The notes under the pieces: generated by a model
Database searches by the model: none
What the model saw: only the letters and a program-made list of their open reading frames with translations
Told to the model about the DNA's origin: nothing
Position numbers and translations under genes: made by a program
Assembly: GCA_013396995.1 (NCBI GenBank)
Contig: VWZP01004610.1
Span: 479,794 to 543,793 of the forward strand
Length of the DNA: 64,000 bases
Source of the DNA: Dicaeum eximium
Lineage: Eukaryota > Chordata > Aves > Passeriformes > Dicaeidae
Reading direction: 5' to 3'
Shown: piece after piece, positions 26,679-38,600 of the stretch
Numbering within the stretch: position 1 is the stretch's first letter
Layout of the letters: each line of letters begins with the position of its first letter

Positions 26679-29600
26679 AGCTATTGTGTACAGGCAGCAA
26701 AGTACGTGAGGGACTTTGTGTGAGTGAAGAAGATTTTCCTGGTGCAGTCACTCAATTTCTTTCTCACCATTGTTGCCATGAGTTGAGGGCTGGTTGTGCC
26801 TCACCCCCCAGCACAGACAGTGGCCACTGTGCTCTCACCTTGAGGGGATTTTTAGCATCCTAAAGAGAGCAAGAGAATTACAGCCTCTCTCTGCTCACCT
26901 CTCAGTCTCACCCAGCCAGCTTTCAGCTAACTCTGAATGTGGAATATTGCTATCAGTCAAAGGGGAATAATAAATAGGAATAAATAGGAAACCAGGCTTT
27001 ATTCATTTATAGTTAGACCTAATAAAACCTGGTTTCCTATTTATTCCCACTTCAGGAAACATCATGTTCAAACATGCTCATCTTCAGAGGACCCTTTCTC
27101 CTTATGCCATTCTGTCACATATTTTGAATCTTCAAGCATTGCATAATACAAAGCTAAAAATTGGGTTTATGCCATTTCTAGTCCCAGGAAAATTCTGACC
27201 AAGCAGAGAAAAGTCTGGATGAGTCCAACAGTGACTTGACTGAACTGATCAAGAGGCGCCTCGAGAGCGTGGCCAGCACAGGCAGCTCTGCCAGCTCAGG
27301 ATTTATTGAAGATAAGAGTTACAGTGACTCAGAAGATGATGAAGAAGGTAACAGAACCTTATCTCATCCCAAATCTTTTATTGGAAAGACTTCTGCCACT
27401 TGGCTAGTGCCACACACACTGTCACACACTTTACAAGCCCTTACATGGCTTGGCTTGTTCCTGAAATCCCAAATTCTTCCTCTTGCCTGTTCCTCACTCC
27501 AGTTTTCTCACAAAAAGAGAGCTCTGTATTGTGTACAAAAGCTTCTCCTGTTGTGTGAGAGGAGAAATAGGAATGTTTTACCAGACTTGTGAGGCCGCTC
27601 TGTCCCTGAGCTCTTGTCAATAAAGCTTCCCTCACTCCCAGCCTGAGGTGTTGTTTCCCCAGAGCTAAATGAGTGACTAATGGATGAGGGAACTTTGTTA
27701 ATCATCTGATCTTCTGCCTCTGGGTCAGTGGCTGCTCAGCCAGAGCTGTAACCCTGCAGAGATCCCACACCCAACACTCAGGTGTGGGGCTGGGGCCATC
27801 AGCACACAAGCGGCACCGGTGCCACACAGCTCTGGAGCTGTTGCTGCAGAGTTTTGCCACATCTCTGATCTCTCCTAGATGCTGAGGATCTGTACAAGAG
27901 GCCCTTGACTCTGGAGGATCTGATTTGCTACAGCTTCCAGGTGGCAAAAGGCATGGAGTTCCTCGCCTCCCGAAAAGTGAGCTCATTCAGACTTCTTGCC
28001 GATTATCTGATATGAAGAAACCCAAACACGCTTTTGAGTCTGAAAAATCTGCTTTTTGCTCTTCTATTAGAGTGTTGGAGATCACTTAGCTCTGGTGGTT
28101 AAGCAGTAATTAGCACTGAAGGGGTTGTGGAGGAGCATTCATCATGTTCTCGGCTGCAGGGACTGGCATCTGCAACAGGAGGGTTTAGACAGGAGTGAAG
28201 TTCTCACAAATTGTGAGAATTTTTGGAACTGTCTCATAAATAAACACAGAAAGGGCTTGTAGAGAAAGCTCCTTTTAGTGTGGTGCACAACAACACCACT
28301 GAAAAATGAGGAGGGAGAATCCAGTTATTCCTTTAGTTTGTCAGAGGTGTCAGTGACTGTGAGCAAAGTCAGCACCACTTGGATAAACAGGAAGTAGTTT
28401 GTAGCCTGTGGAACACCTTTTCAGGTAAATGCAGTGTAATCCACAGGCCAAAGTGTGCACACAACTGAGCCTGCACTCACACACAGCCACCAGGACAACC
28501 CCCAGAAATCCTGAGGGGGTTATCCCATCTCACACCCTCCTGGACCTGCACTGGCAAGTGTAGCTGCAGCTGCTTTTTGGCCTTTCTGAAATTTCCCAGG
28601 AATCAGCTAATGAGAAAATAAGGCTCCCTTCCTTGTAACTGCAAAGTTATTTCAGTCAGAAAAATCAGAAAACTGGCTCTAATATTGGCTTGTTCCCTTA
28701 GTTATTCCCTCTTTTGCATATCACAGTGTATTTGGAGCAGATTCCCACTCACTTCTCTGACCTGCTCCCAATGCAGTTCATTTCCTTCCCCATTCCCAAA
28801 GCTCTCCTGCTTCCAGCTCGAGCAGGGGCTCCTTGCCCAGCCCCTCTCTGACCCTGTATCATTCCCTGGCAGTGCATCCATCGGGATTTGGCAGCCAGGA
28901 ACATCCTCCTGTCTGAGAACAACGTGGTCAAGATCTGTGACTTCGGTCTTGCCAGGGATATTTATAAAGACCCTGACTACGTGCGGAAGGGAGATGTGAG
29001 TGCAAGAAGCTTCAGTTGCTACCCTCAAGCTGGGCTTGGGCAGATCAGTAACAGCAGATCTGGCAACCTGTTGTGTCTCTGGCTTTTAGGCACGGCTTCC
29101 ACTCAAGTGGATGGCTCCAGAAGCTATTTTTGACAAAATTTACACCACGCAGAGTGACGTCTGGTCTTTCGGAGTGCTGCTGTGGGAAATATTTTCTCTA
29201 GGTAAGAATGGTTTCAAACCCTTTTTTCCCCCTAATTTATGGCTGTTTAGCTAAGAAAAGCTTTTAACAAAAGGTGATCATGTGGGGCAGTGCTTCTGTT
29301 TCACTGAGGACAAGTGCACAACGCAGACCAGGTGCAGAATAAAGCCAGTTTCAATGAGAACTCCACCTGACAAAGGACATGAAAACCTGGGGAGGGGGAT
29401 CAAAAATCCCAAATCCTGGACCTAACCTTTGTATCCACTGAAAGCAACAGAGCCCCCGGATAAAATGCAAGCCTCTGCTGCTGGAGGGAGGGGCAGATTT
29501 CTTGGAGAGGAATGAAGAAGTTTCCTATCAAACCATCCCTGCTTCAGGGAACCCCACAGCTGCAGGGCTGCAGAGTCACCCTGCTGTGGGCACAGTGGCT

Positions 29601-32600
29601 GCTGCTGGCAGCCCATGGAACACGAGCCCAAACCATGTTTTATCCCAGCTTGGTCATCCACCCCACAAAATCTAAGACTTTCTACGTAAGAAAAATCTCC
29701 TAGCAGCAGCTGCTGTTGGGTTGGTGCAAGGACCAGTGCTGGGCTCAGCCTAAACCCTTTTGGCAGCAGATCAGGGGTAGAACATGGGCTCTTGTGGCTG
29801 CATCATTTGCAAGCCACAACATTTCTAAAAGAATAAGAATTATGTTCTTTAGGTACTCAAGATTTCATTCCAGGATGCTGTTAGAAATCTCAGCCTTGCT
29901 GAGTTCTGGTTACTGTCCAGCAGATAAAGCTGTGAAACTTATACAAGCAGCCCTACAGACACTTGGACTGTGCTACTCTCAGATTCTCCTTGCAGAGTAC
30001 CAAGATTTGTTTTCCTGAGGGAATTTAGGAATGTCAACTCTGGCTTTTTAATCAGCATTTGCAGACAAAAGAAAACAAGAGGCATTGTCAACTTAAGCTG
30101 CTGGATTTTCAAGCAAACTCTAATCTCCTCCTATCTTTGGTTCATGGATCAGTTGAAATTAATGATTGGGCTCAAGATGCCAAGTGAAAATGCAAAGGCT
30201 GGAGCTGTTTCTATCCTAATCTTTACTTAGGGCTGGCTGCAAAATCATAACCTGCTCTCAGTCCAAGCTTTGATTTGGACTTTTCCCTACTCCACATCTG
30301 CACACCAAGCAGAAAGTTCACATTTGAGTGGTTGAAACAAGTGGCAGCTCCTGCTTTCCCTGGGGTTCAGCCCTGTTTATTTAGGGTGTTGTTATTTTGG
30401 GGTGAGCCCTCCATGGCTCTCTAACAGCATCACCTGCTACAGGTTTAGAAACAGCACAGAAAGGCAAAGCTCCAGAAGCACCAGGAATGCCCTGGTTCTA
30501 TCAGATTATTCAGGAAGATGCTTTAGCATCAGCATCTGGGGACACACTCAGGGGACAGGCTCTCCACTAGGAACACAAGGAATGGAATGCTGATGAATCC
30601 AAGGGGCACTGCAGAAACAAACTTTGTATTGCCTCCAAAGGTCCTGACAGAATTTAACAGATGGCCTTTAATAATGAACACTAATACAAATTAAAATCCA
30701 GTCTGTGAAATTCACCTCTATTTTAATCCATTAAAAAAGAAAAATTAAATCTGGGTTCTTTTAGCCCCTTTCTTGGCACTGTCCCCTTCTGAATTTGGAA
30801 TCTCCCAGATGGCTGCAGGGGCTGCCACCCGTGCAGCAGCCCCTGCCCTGGGTGTGACGTAGATCACAAACTGCTTTTTCAATTGATGGCACAGGCTCAA
30901 AACCAGTCATTTTCTCTGAAAGGGTTTTTCATCCAGCTCATCCAGGCATGCCTGTGGTTTGGCACTCCTCACATCTGCAGCTCAAACGATAAATATTTAA
31001 TTAAGGATTTGTGTCACTGATTGAATTCTGTCATATAAAAGTTTTACAGATCATTGAGAGCCACGAGATGGAAGTTATTTGCCATTGCCACAGGGTGTGT
31101 TTTAGCTCCCATTTACAGCTGCTGCTCTCACTGGGTCCCACAGACTGAGCACCCTCTAAAAAAGCGAAAAATACTGATTAGGAAAATGCAGAGTGTAGTT
31201 TGTGTTGTGAAGGACAGCCTGCAGAAAGGCTGGCAGCCTGGATCTGCTTTGGTGATACACACCAGGCCTTGAGGGAATATTAATTTCCATCTGGGGCTGA
31301 GTTTGCAATGAGCTTTAAATTATTCCAGTGGGGTCAGCACACCTCGTGTCAGGTGATGCCAGCAGTGTTTAACACATCCTGAAATCACTCATGGTACAGA
31401 GTGTCGGTGTCTCCTGGAATTTCAATGTGCACTGTTCCAAAAGCAATCAGAGATAATTATGTAAACAAGCAGTGCCTGGTAGTAACATCAGCATCTCATT
31501 ATCCCACTAAAACAAAACCAAGATCAAAAGAGGGCTCCCATATCCAATGCATGCCACATCTTTGAGCATTTTGAAGGAGATTTCCCCTAAGGAAAACATC
31601 ATGTGTAGGCCTTACACCATATGGTCCAGCCTACATTTCTCCCAAGCTGTCTCAGCATTCCAGATCCAAGTTATTAGACTTATTCAATAAGAGATAAAGA
31701 CATATAAAGACAGTGATGAGTGGAAGTGGGAAAGGGAGAGTTCCTTGCTTTTGTGATCTGAGCTGCCTCCAGCTGGTAGGAGGCCAGCACTGGCCAAAAT
31801 ATAAATTACCAAAAGATCCTGCAGTCAAAAATGAATCATAGAGTCGTGGAATGTTCAGGGGTTGAAATGGATCTTCAAGATTATCTAGTCTCAACTCCTC
31901 CTGCCATGGGCAGGACACCTCCTACTAAGCCAGGTTGCTCAAGGCTTTATCCAAACTGATTTTGAACACTGCCAGGGCTGGGGCATCCACAACTTCCCTG
32001 GGCAACCTGTGCCAGGGCCTCACCATCCCCCAGTAAAATATTCCATCCTAATATTGAACCTAAATGTCCCTTCTTTCAGTTTGTCCCATTACTCCTTGAC
32101 CTATCACTGTTGTCCTTTGGCTTCCCTGTATTTACTCTCACCAACATTTTGCAGTTGATCTGATCCGTGATGAAACCAAAGAGAGAGAGCTCAGATTGTG
32201 AGAGCAAGTGGAATTCTCCATCTGTGAGATGAGCAGTTAATTCCCAGGTTATTCTGAGCATAATGACAGGCCAAAGGCAAGACTGGGAAGGAAAATCTGG
32301 GTATAAAGCAGAAATGATGGTGCTGCCCATCTCCAGCTTACATAACTCCAGGAAACACTGTCAGTCCTGTGCTCTGGTACTTGCATATCCAAGGAATTCA
32401 GAGGTGCTGTGGATAAGCATCCCTGGGCTCTGGATGTCCTGGGAGCCCATTTGTGCTGAGATTCCTTCTCAGGCAGTGCCGGGATCTCGGCTCCCCACTG
32501 CAGGTTCTTCCCACTGAGCAGTCAGGTTCACAGAGCAGAATAATTCTGGAAGCAGCCACATTTTGGCCCCTTCTTCAATGCTTTATCCAGAAGATTTCTA

Positions 32601-35600
32601 CTGTTCTTGTTGTGCCCCCAAGTGCACAGCACATGATGGTGTTTGCAGGAAATATGCAGGAATGTTACAGACAGTAAATCATACACAGATTCCTCCAGGG
32701 CTGGATACAGATTCCATTCAATCTCCTATGTTAAGACTTGATTAAATTGTTTCCAAATTCATCATCCAGCCTCTGGGATGCCAAAATGTCCAAGACAAGG
32801 GCTGTGCTGCATGGGAAGCCTTTGCTGAGGAGGGAGGGAAGTTACAAATCTTTTCATTTTATCCACTGTAGGTTCAGTAACATTTTAAATTTCAGCTTAG
32901 ACTTCTGAACTTTACCTGTGAGCTCTGGATTACTCAGATGCCAGAGCACTCCCCCAAACTTTTGTGGGAGTTAACACAAAGCTCCTTCACAGCATTCAAC
33001 CTCCACAAAGCAATTCCAGTTGCCACAAGCTGTCCTGCCAGGGTTCAGCCAACACTTGAGTGGCACTCAAGGTAAACAGCATGGAACACACAGTCAGGAA
33101 AGAAAATGAGGCTGAAAAGCTGGAAGGTCACTGTCTGTGACCTGGAGCTGGAGCTGTCCCTGTAGGATAATGCTGGAGCTGTCTCTGTAGGATAATGCTG
33201 GAGCTGTCCCTGTAGGATAATGCTGGAGCTGTCCCTGTAGGATAATGCTGGAGCTGTCTCTGTAGGATAATGCTGGAGCTGTCTCTGTAGGATAATGCTG
33301 GAGCTGTCCCTGTAGGATAATGCTGGAGCTNGAAAAGCTGGAAGGTCACTGTCTGTGACCTGGAGCTGGAGCTGTCCCTGTAGGATAATGCTGGAGCTGT
33401 CCCTGTAGGATAATGCTGGAGCTGTCTCTGTAGGATAATGCTGGAGCTGTCCCTGTAGGATAATGCATATCCAGCAGTTGGTGAGCCAGGAGAGGAGCAC
33501 TTCCACACATGGGATTGCACAAAGGTTCTCGTGGTCTTTGGCAGGAGCCAGGTGCCCACAGCCCCCTCTGCACCTACTCCCAGGGGTTCTAAGGCAATGG
33601 AGGATGAGCAGGAATTACTTACTCTGTGTGTATCCACTCAGTGCAGGATATTGGCAGGGTAACAGTTTGGAAAGCACCAAGTAACACATTGAATGAGCTG
33701 GAACTTTTCTACCACTGACTTTCAAGAGATACTTTAAAGTCTTTAAATAATAAAGTTTATTTCTCCTCTACCCTGTTTTACCTTGGACTGGTCCTGACTG
33801 TATCACAAATGCAGAGGAGACAGCATGATTGAAATCTCTGAGGAGACAGAGCGAGTCAGTAACAGGTTTCCAAACAAAAAGTGTAGATTGTGAGTGACTG
33901 CAACTCCTTCTTCACTCGAGCTCCTGTTCCTGCCAGCCTCTGGGTAACATCAGTGCTCAGCAGAGATCACCAGTTCCCTGGACTGGGACACAGGGACTGT
34001 GCCATCCTGAAGCCCTCCCATTTCTCCCACCAGGTGCCTCTCCATACCCAGGAGTGCAGATAGATGAGGATTTCTGCCGGCGGCTCAAGGAAGGGACCCG
34101 GATGAGATCTCCAGAGTATTCCACTCCTGAAGTGTAAGAGCTGCTGGGTGGTGGTGGGAGCTGCACAGCTCACAAAAGAGATTGTGTTTAAGTGGGGAGG
34201 GGGAGGAGACCACAGCTGGGTATTTTATTTTCAGTAAAGCTGTGATTGAGTATATTTTGGGTATATAGTCTGACAGTCTATACATATAGTCTGACAGCAC
34301 AGACTAATACTAAGGACAGCCCAAGCCAGCCTGACCTTTGCCAACAAGAAGATGATCAGATGCCCCATGTCAGCTGTAGTTCAGGGAGCACAGACCAGAT
34401 TCTGTGACAGAAACCCAGTGCCCATAACCAGGACTTACTTCAGCAGTGTCAGCAGGGCCCAGCAGCCAGACTCTTAAGTTAGGTGAAAACCAAAATCCTG
34501 CAGGCTCAGAAGCTGAGGCAGGAATATGGGAGCAAAAAGCATCCCACATGGAAACTGAAACAGAATTTCAGCATGTGGAGGAGATCTGAACCTCTCTTAA
34601 TGCAAAGACCAACCAAACCAAGCAGCAATGGAATGAAACAGTTTGGAAGAAAAGCTCCCATCCTTTCCCATTCCTAATCCCTGCTTTTTTCCTGCAGCTA
34701 CCAGACAATGCTGGATTGCTGGCACGGGGTCCCCACGGAGAGGCCGACGTTCACGGAGCTGGTGGAGCGCCTGGGGGATCTCCTCCAGGCCAACGTGCAG
34801 CAGGTACAGCAGGGAAACCCAACCCTGCTGCAGGACAGGGCCTTTGGAGGGGGCATGTGTGCATGGAGAGGAGAGGGTTATTAAACACCAACACCACATC
34901 TCACTTCCTAGCACAGCTTGCAAGGAAAATGCCTGCTGGGATGAGTAAAGGTGATGTTAACTACTCAAATGTTAACTTTACTTCTGATTTTCTCCACTTC
35001 CTAAACTTTGTCTCTCATTTCCAAGTTTATGTTCACTAGTGCTCTTGGGAGCTTTACAATTATGCAGCTTAAAGCACAGGAAGTCAAGTATATAATGATT
35101 AATTTCATAATAGTTAAACCAATTGTTTTCTTCCTCAGTAAAAACAACCAGATCAGTTATGCAATTGTCAATTTAATTGAAGAAGAAATCAAACACTGTC
35201 TTCCAGCTCCTTCCTGTTTGTAAACAAATTTAGTGGAGCTGAGGTGAAGAGGGCCCAGTCTGCAATATGAAGAGCTTGTGAGTTGGATTCTATAACCAAA
35301 GTAAATTGAGGAGACATAAAAATCATGATAAAAGAATAGGGCACTTAACTGCTTCTCAAAATTAAAAACAAAAAGAAGCACAAGGAAATTTGGACAAATA
35401 GTTTCAGGAGCTAAAGGCAGAGTAATTCCTGAGGATTGCTGCAGGGGGATAATGACAATGCAGAGCTCATTACCATGTGCAGCAGCAATTCCTGGGAAGG
35501 ACAAGAAATTAAATCCTTTCAGGCTCCCCTTTTTAAGGCCTGTCTCTTCCCAAGCTCCTGAAGTTGAACAAAACCAAGCAGTCTGTACATGGGCCATTGC

Positions 35601-38600
35601 TTCTGACCAGGACAGGAATATCTGAGCCCATGTTCAGCCAGCCCCACCACAGGGTTCCCAAAGTGCCCCAGTTTCCTCACAAAGCCTCCTGCACAGTAAT
35701 TCTTGGATGAAGTGTGCATTCTAATTCCCATAACTTTCACAAGGTGTGAGAAACATGATAATCACCTTGAACAAGCATCACAGTTAAGTTAAAACACAGT
35801 TTAGTCCTTTCTCATCACAAAGCTCTGTAGGATACACATCTCTCACATCTGAGATGCAGCACAAAATGAACTTTGCCAACTTTGTGCTCTTTTCTGTTAT
35901 TAATTTCATAGGATGGCAAAGACTACATTCCACTGAACATCACCTTGTGTCCAGATGGAGAATCCAACTCCAAAACCTGCCCTGTGGAAGAAAACTTGAA
36001 CAATGGAGTGAATCGCTGGAGTGCAGTAGAAGCTGGGTGAGAAAAGCAGATACAGGGTGGGGGGGAAAGAAACATTTCACTGTCTGGTGTCCTCCCTTAA
36101 TATGGCTGGTGAAAGAGTCAGACAAATTTGCCAGGGTGCTGCTTACTAGATACAAAAGGTGACAAAAGAGAAGTGGTCCAGGAAACTGGGCTGTGTGAGG
36201 ATTAACTGAGCTACAACTGGTGCAGAATCTGCCTGGGTTTTATGCTGACCCCTTGACTTTCCTGCTTTCAGTAACAACAGCAAGAAGAGACCTCTGAGTG
36301 TGAAGACATTTGATGAGGTGCCAGTGGAAAAGGAGAAAGTGATGCATGAGGTAAGAGAGGTGACTGCATCCTTCCCCAGCAGGTTCACAGATCACTCGTC
36401 ACCAGCACCAGAAACACTCATTAGAACTTTTGGAACCTGTTTGGTAGGAGAGAACTTTAAATCACGCAGAAGATTTGGCTCTGGCACCTCACACCCAGGG
36501 CTGTGTGACAACAAAGAGGGATCTGCACTTCTCTTAACAAATAATTTAAAGAGAAGCTCACATGTGATTACCCTGGCTTTATACTACATATTTCAAGATA
36601 TTTTTCCACCATAAGAAAGTGGCAGCCAATCACTTGGTGGGGGTGAAGATGTTCAGTTCTGGGTAGACAAGAACAGGATTCAAGATCCTGGTCTTGGTTC
36701 ACACAAAGGGCTTTAACCCCAGATTTTCCTCACTGGGAGTGAATGTATTTATTGCCAGTTTAATGCCATTGCAGAGTGGGAGAGTGTTAAAGGGTTTAGT
36801 TTTCGCTCCAGGGGAAAACAAAGGCTTGTTTTGTTACAGAATGAGGGTTCTGCTTGTTGGCTTCCTCTGAAGTTATGGGTTGGATCTTCTTATATAAAAA
36901 AATCCCTGAGAGCAACTCCTGAAATTCCCTCTGTGGTCCAGACAGCCCCTGGCTGCAGCTCCATGTGCTGTCCTCACTGCAGCCTCAATGGCACCTTCTG
37001 TGTCCCTAAGGAGAGACCTCTGCAATGCACAAATGCTCCAGGTGGATCAAAGTTCAGGGAGAAAGCCTGGATCCCTCAGGAATCCTCCTGAGGAGGGGAA
37101 ATCTCAGGTGGTGAGGAGCAGCAAAGGAAAGGCTCCAGCTGAGAGTCCCTCTTGGATAGAGCCATTCCTCAGAGCAGCTCCCTTGGGAAGGCTCCAACTT
37201 GTCCTGGAAATATTTCATGTCCTTGACAAACACAGCCTATTTCTCATTTGTTCTCTGCTGAGCACAAACTGAGGCCCATTATTGCCTTGTATTTTCCCAG
37301 ATGGAATTTCTGCCTCTTTATCAGTGCATCTCAGGGATTAGAAGGCTTAGAAATTTCCCTGGCTCCTGCATCTTTCCTCTTGCAGGATAAAATCTGTCCC
37401 TGTGAATCACACAAAGATATTTGCTAGATCAGTGCAGTCTCAAGAGATTATTGCTGCCAGCAGGAGCATTACCTGCCTAAGAGCTCCCTGTTCATGGCAT
37501 TTTCAAATAAGCCTTTACATGAGGGGGGAAATGTTTCCAAAAAGGGTGATAACACATCAAGAGATCAGAAATAAACGATGTTTCAACAAGGGTCTTTTAA
37601 ATCAAAATCAGTGTGTGATCTGCTTTTGGACAAAGTAAGTGTACTTTGGTTATTGAAGTTTTCTTAATTATCAACCCTGAATAGTCATTAGGTCATTATT
37701 TCAAAGAGCTCTCCAAGTGCTCCACCACACCTTCCTGCCATTGTGCAATTATCTGCAATCTCTGTGCAGACTCTTTTACCAGAGAGCTGTAAGGAAAATG
37801 CAGAGCAGGTCCCAGATAAACTGTTCCTAGACCACATGTTTGGAGGGGAAAGAGTCAAGATAAAATCCAGAGACAAGCTGGATTTTACCGAGGGTTTGAC
37901 AGACCTCACTAATTCAGGATTTCACTTTATAAACTGATCTTATTAACAACTGATATATGATCAGAGCATGTATAAAAAGGCTTTTTCTTGTTATTTATTG
38001 TTTGGTGAGATTATTTTTTATATCTTGATCTGTTTGACTGGTAAAATAAGACTAAGTAGAGTTTCTCTTCTATGTTGAGGGTTTTTGCTGTCTTGGTTCT
38101 GACAAATGCACGGATGTGCAACTTTCCAGCATCACAAAATATTTCAAATGCAAAGAAACACTGAGAGCATTTAATATTATTAAATAACTTAAAATGAGGA
38201 CTGTAATGTCTGTGTACTTGTATAAACTTAGCACAAAGTTTAACTGCAGCCTTGAGACTCAGCTTTAAGTGCAGCAGAAGCACAACCCCAACTTTAATCA
38301 AGACAGTTTTGTTGGACAGCTCATTAAAAAATCCATAAAGTCCAGGGCTATTTATCTTTACAAAGCATTTGCATTTACAAAATGGTGCTGAACTTCCACT
38401 TCCTTCAAATCCCAGTGTTTCTAATTGTGTATTTCCAGTGGGTATTTAAGGAGCTTTTCCTTGGAGGAGCCCAGCCAGAATAATTGGATATATTCTTTAT
38501 GAATCTCAGTCTGTTCATATCTCAGCTGTCCTACGTACACGGTGTCCATATGTCGTGTTTGATATCAGTTTCAAACCTGAAAATGTCAAATTATTTTTTG

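Larger units (their letters stand above)
25868..27181 (+). other. Intron 20 (1.3 kb), with ATT microsatellite and long hairpin
   Basis: GTAAGA start; acceptor TTCTAG at 27181, with a second AG six bases further. Holds a pure ATT repeat (26601-26677) and an inverted repeat with 27-base arms (26977-27047), the latter about 135 bp before the kinase-insert exon. Confidence 0.85.
29202..34033 (+). other. Intron 24 (4.8 kb), with CR1 and a minisatellite
   Basis: GTAAGA start, ACCAG end. It splits the C-lobe. Contains a minus-strand CR1 fragment (about 31837-32108) and a 25-bp minisatellite interrupted by an N (33148-33465). No exon seen. Confidence 0.85.

Noticed and set aside
26371..26751. Open frames with long poly-Asn or poly-Ile/Leu runs (both strands)
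   Set aside because: They are translations of the ATT microsatellite with no splice or family support.
33045..33637. Minus-strand open frames with a repeated peptide
   Set aside because: They come from the 25-bp minisatellite; the period and the N explain them.
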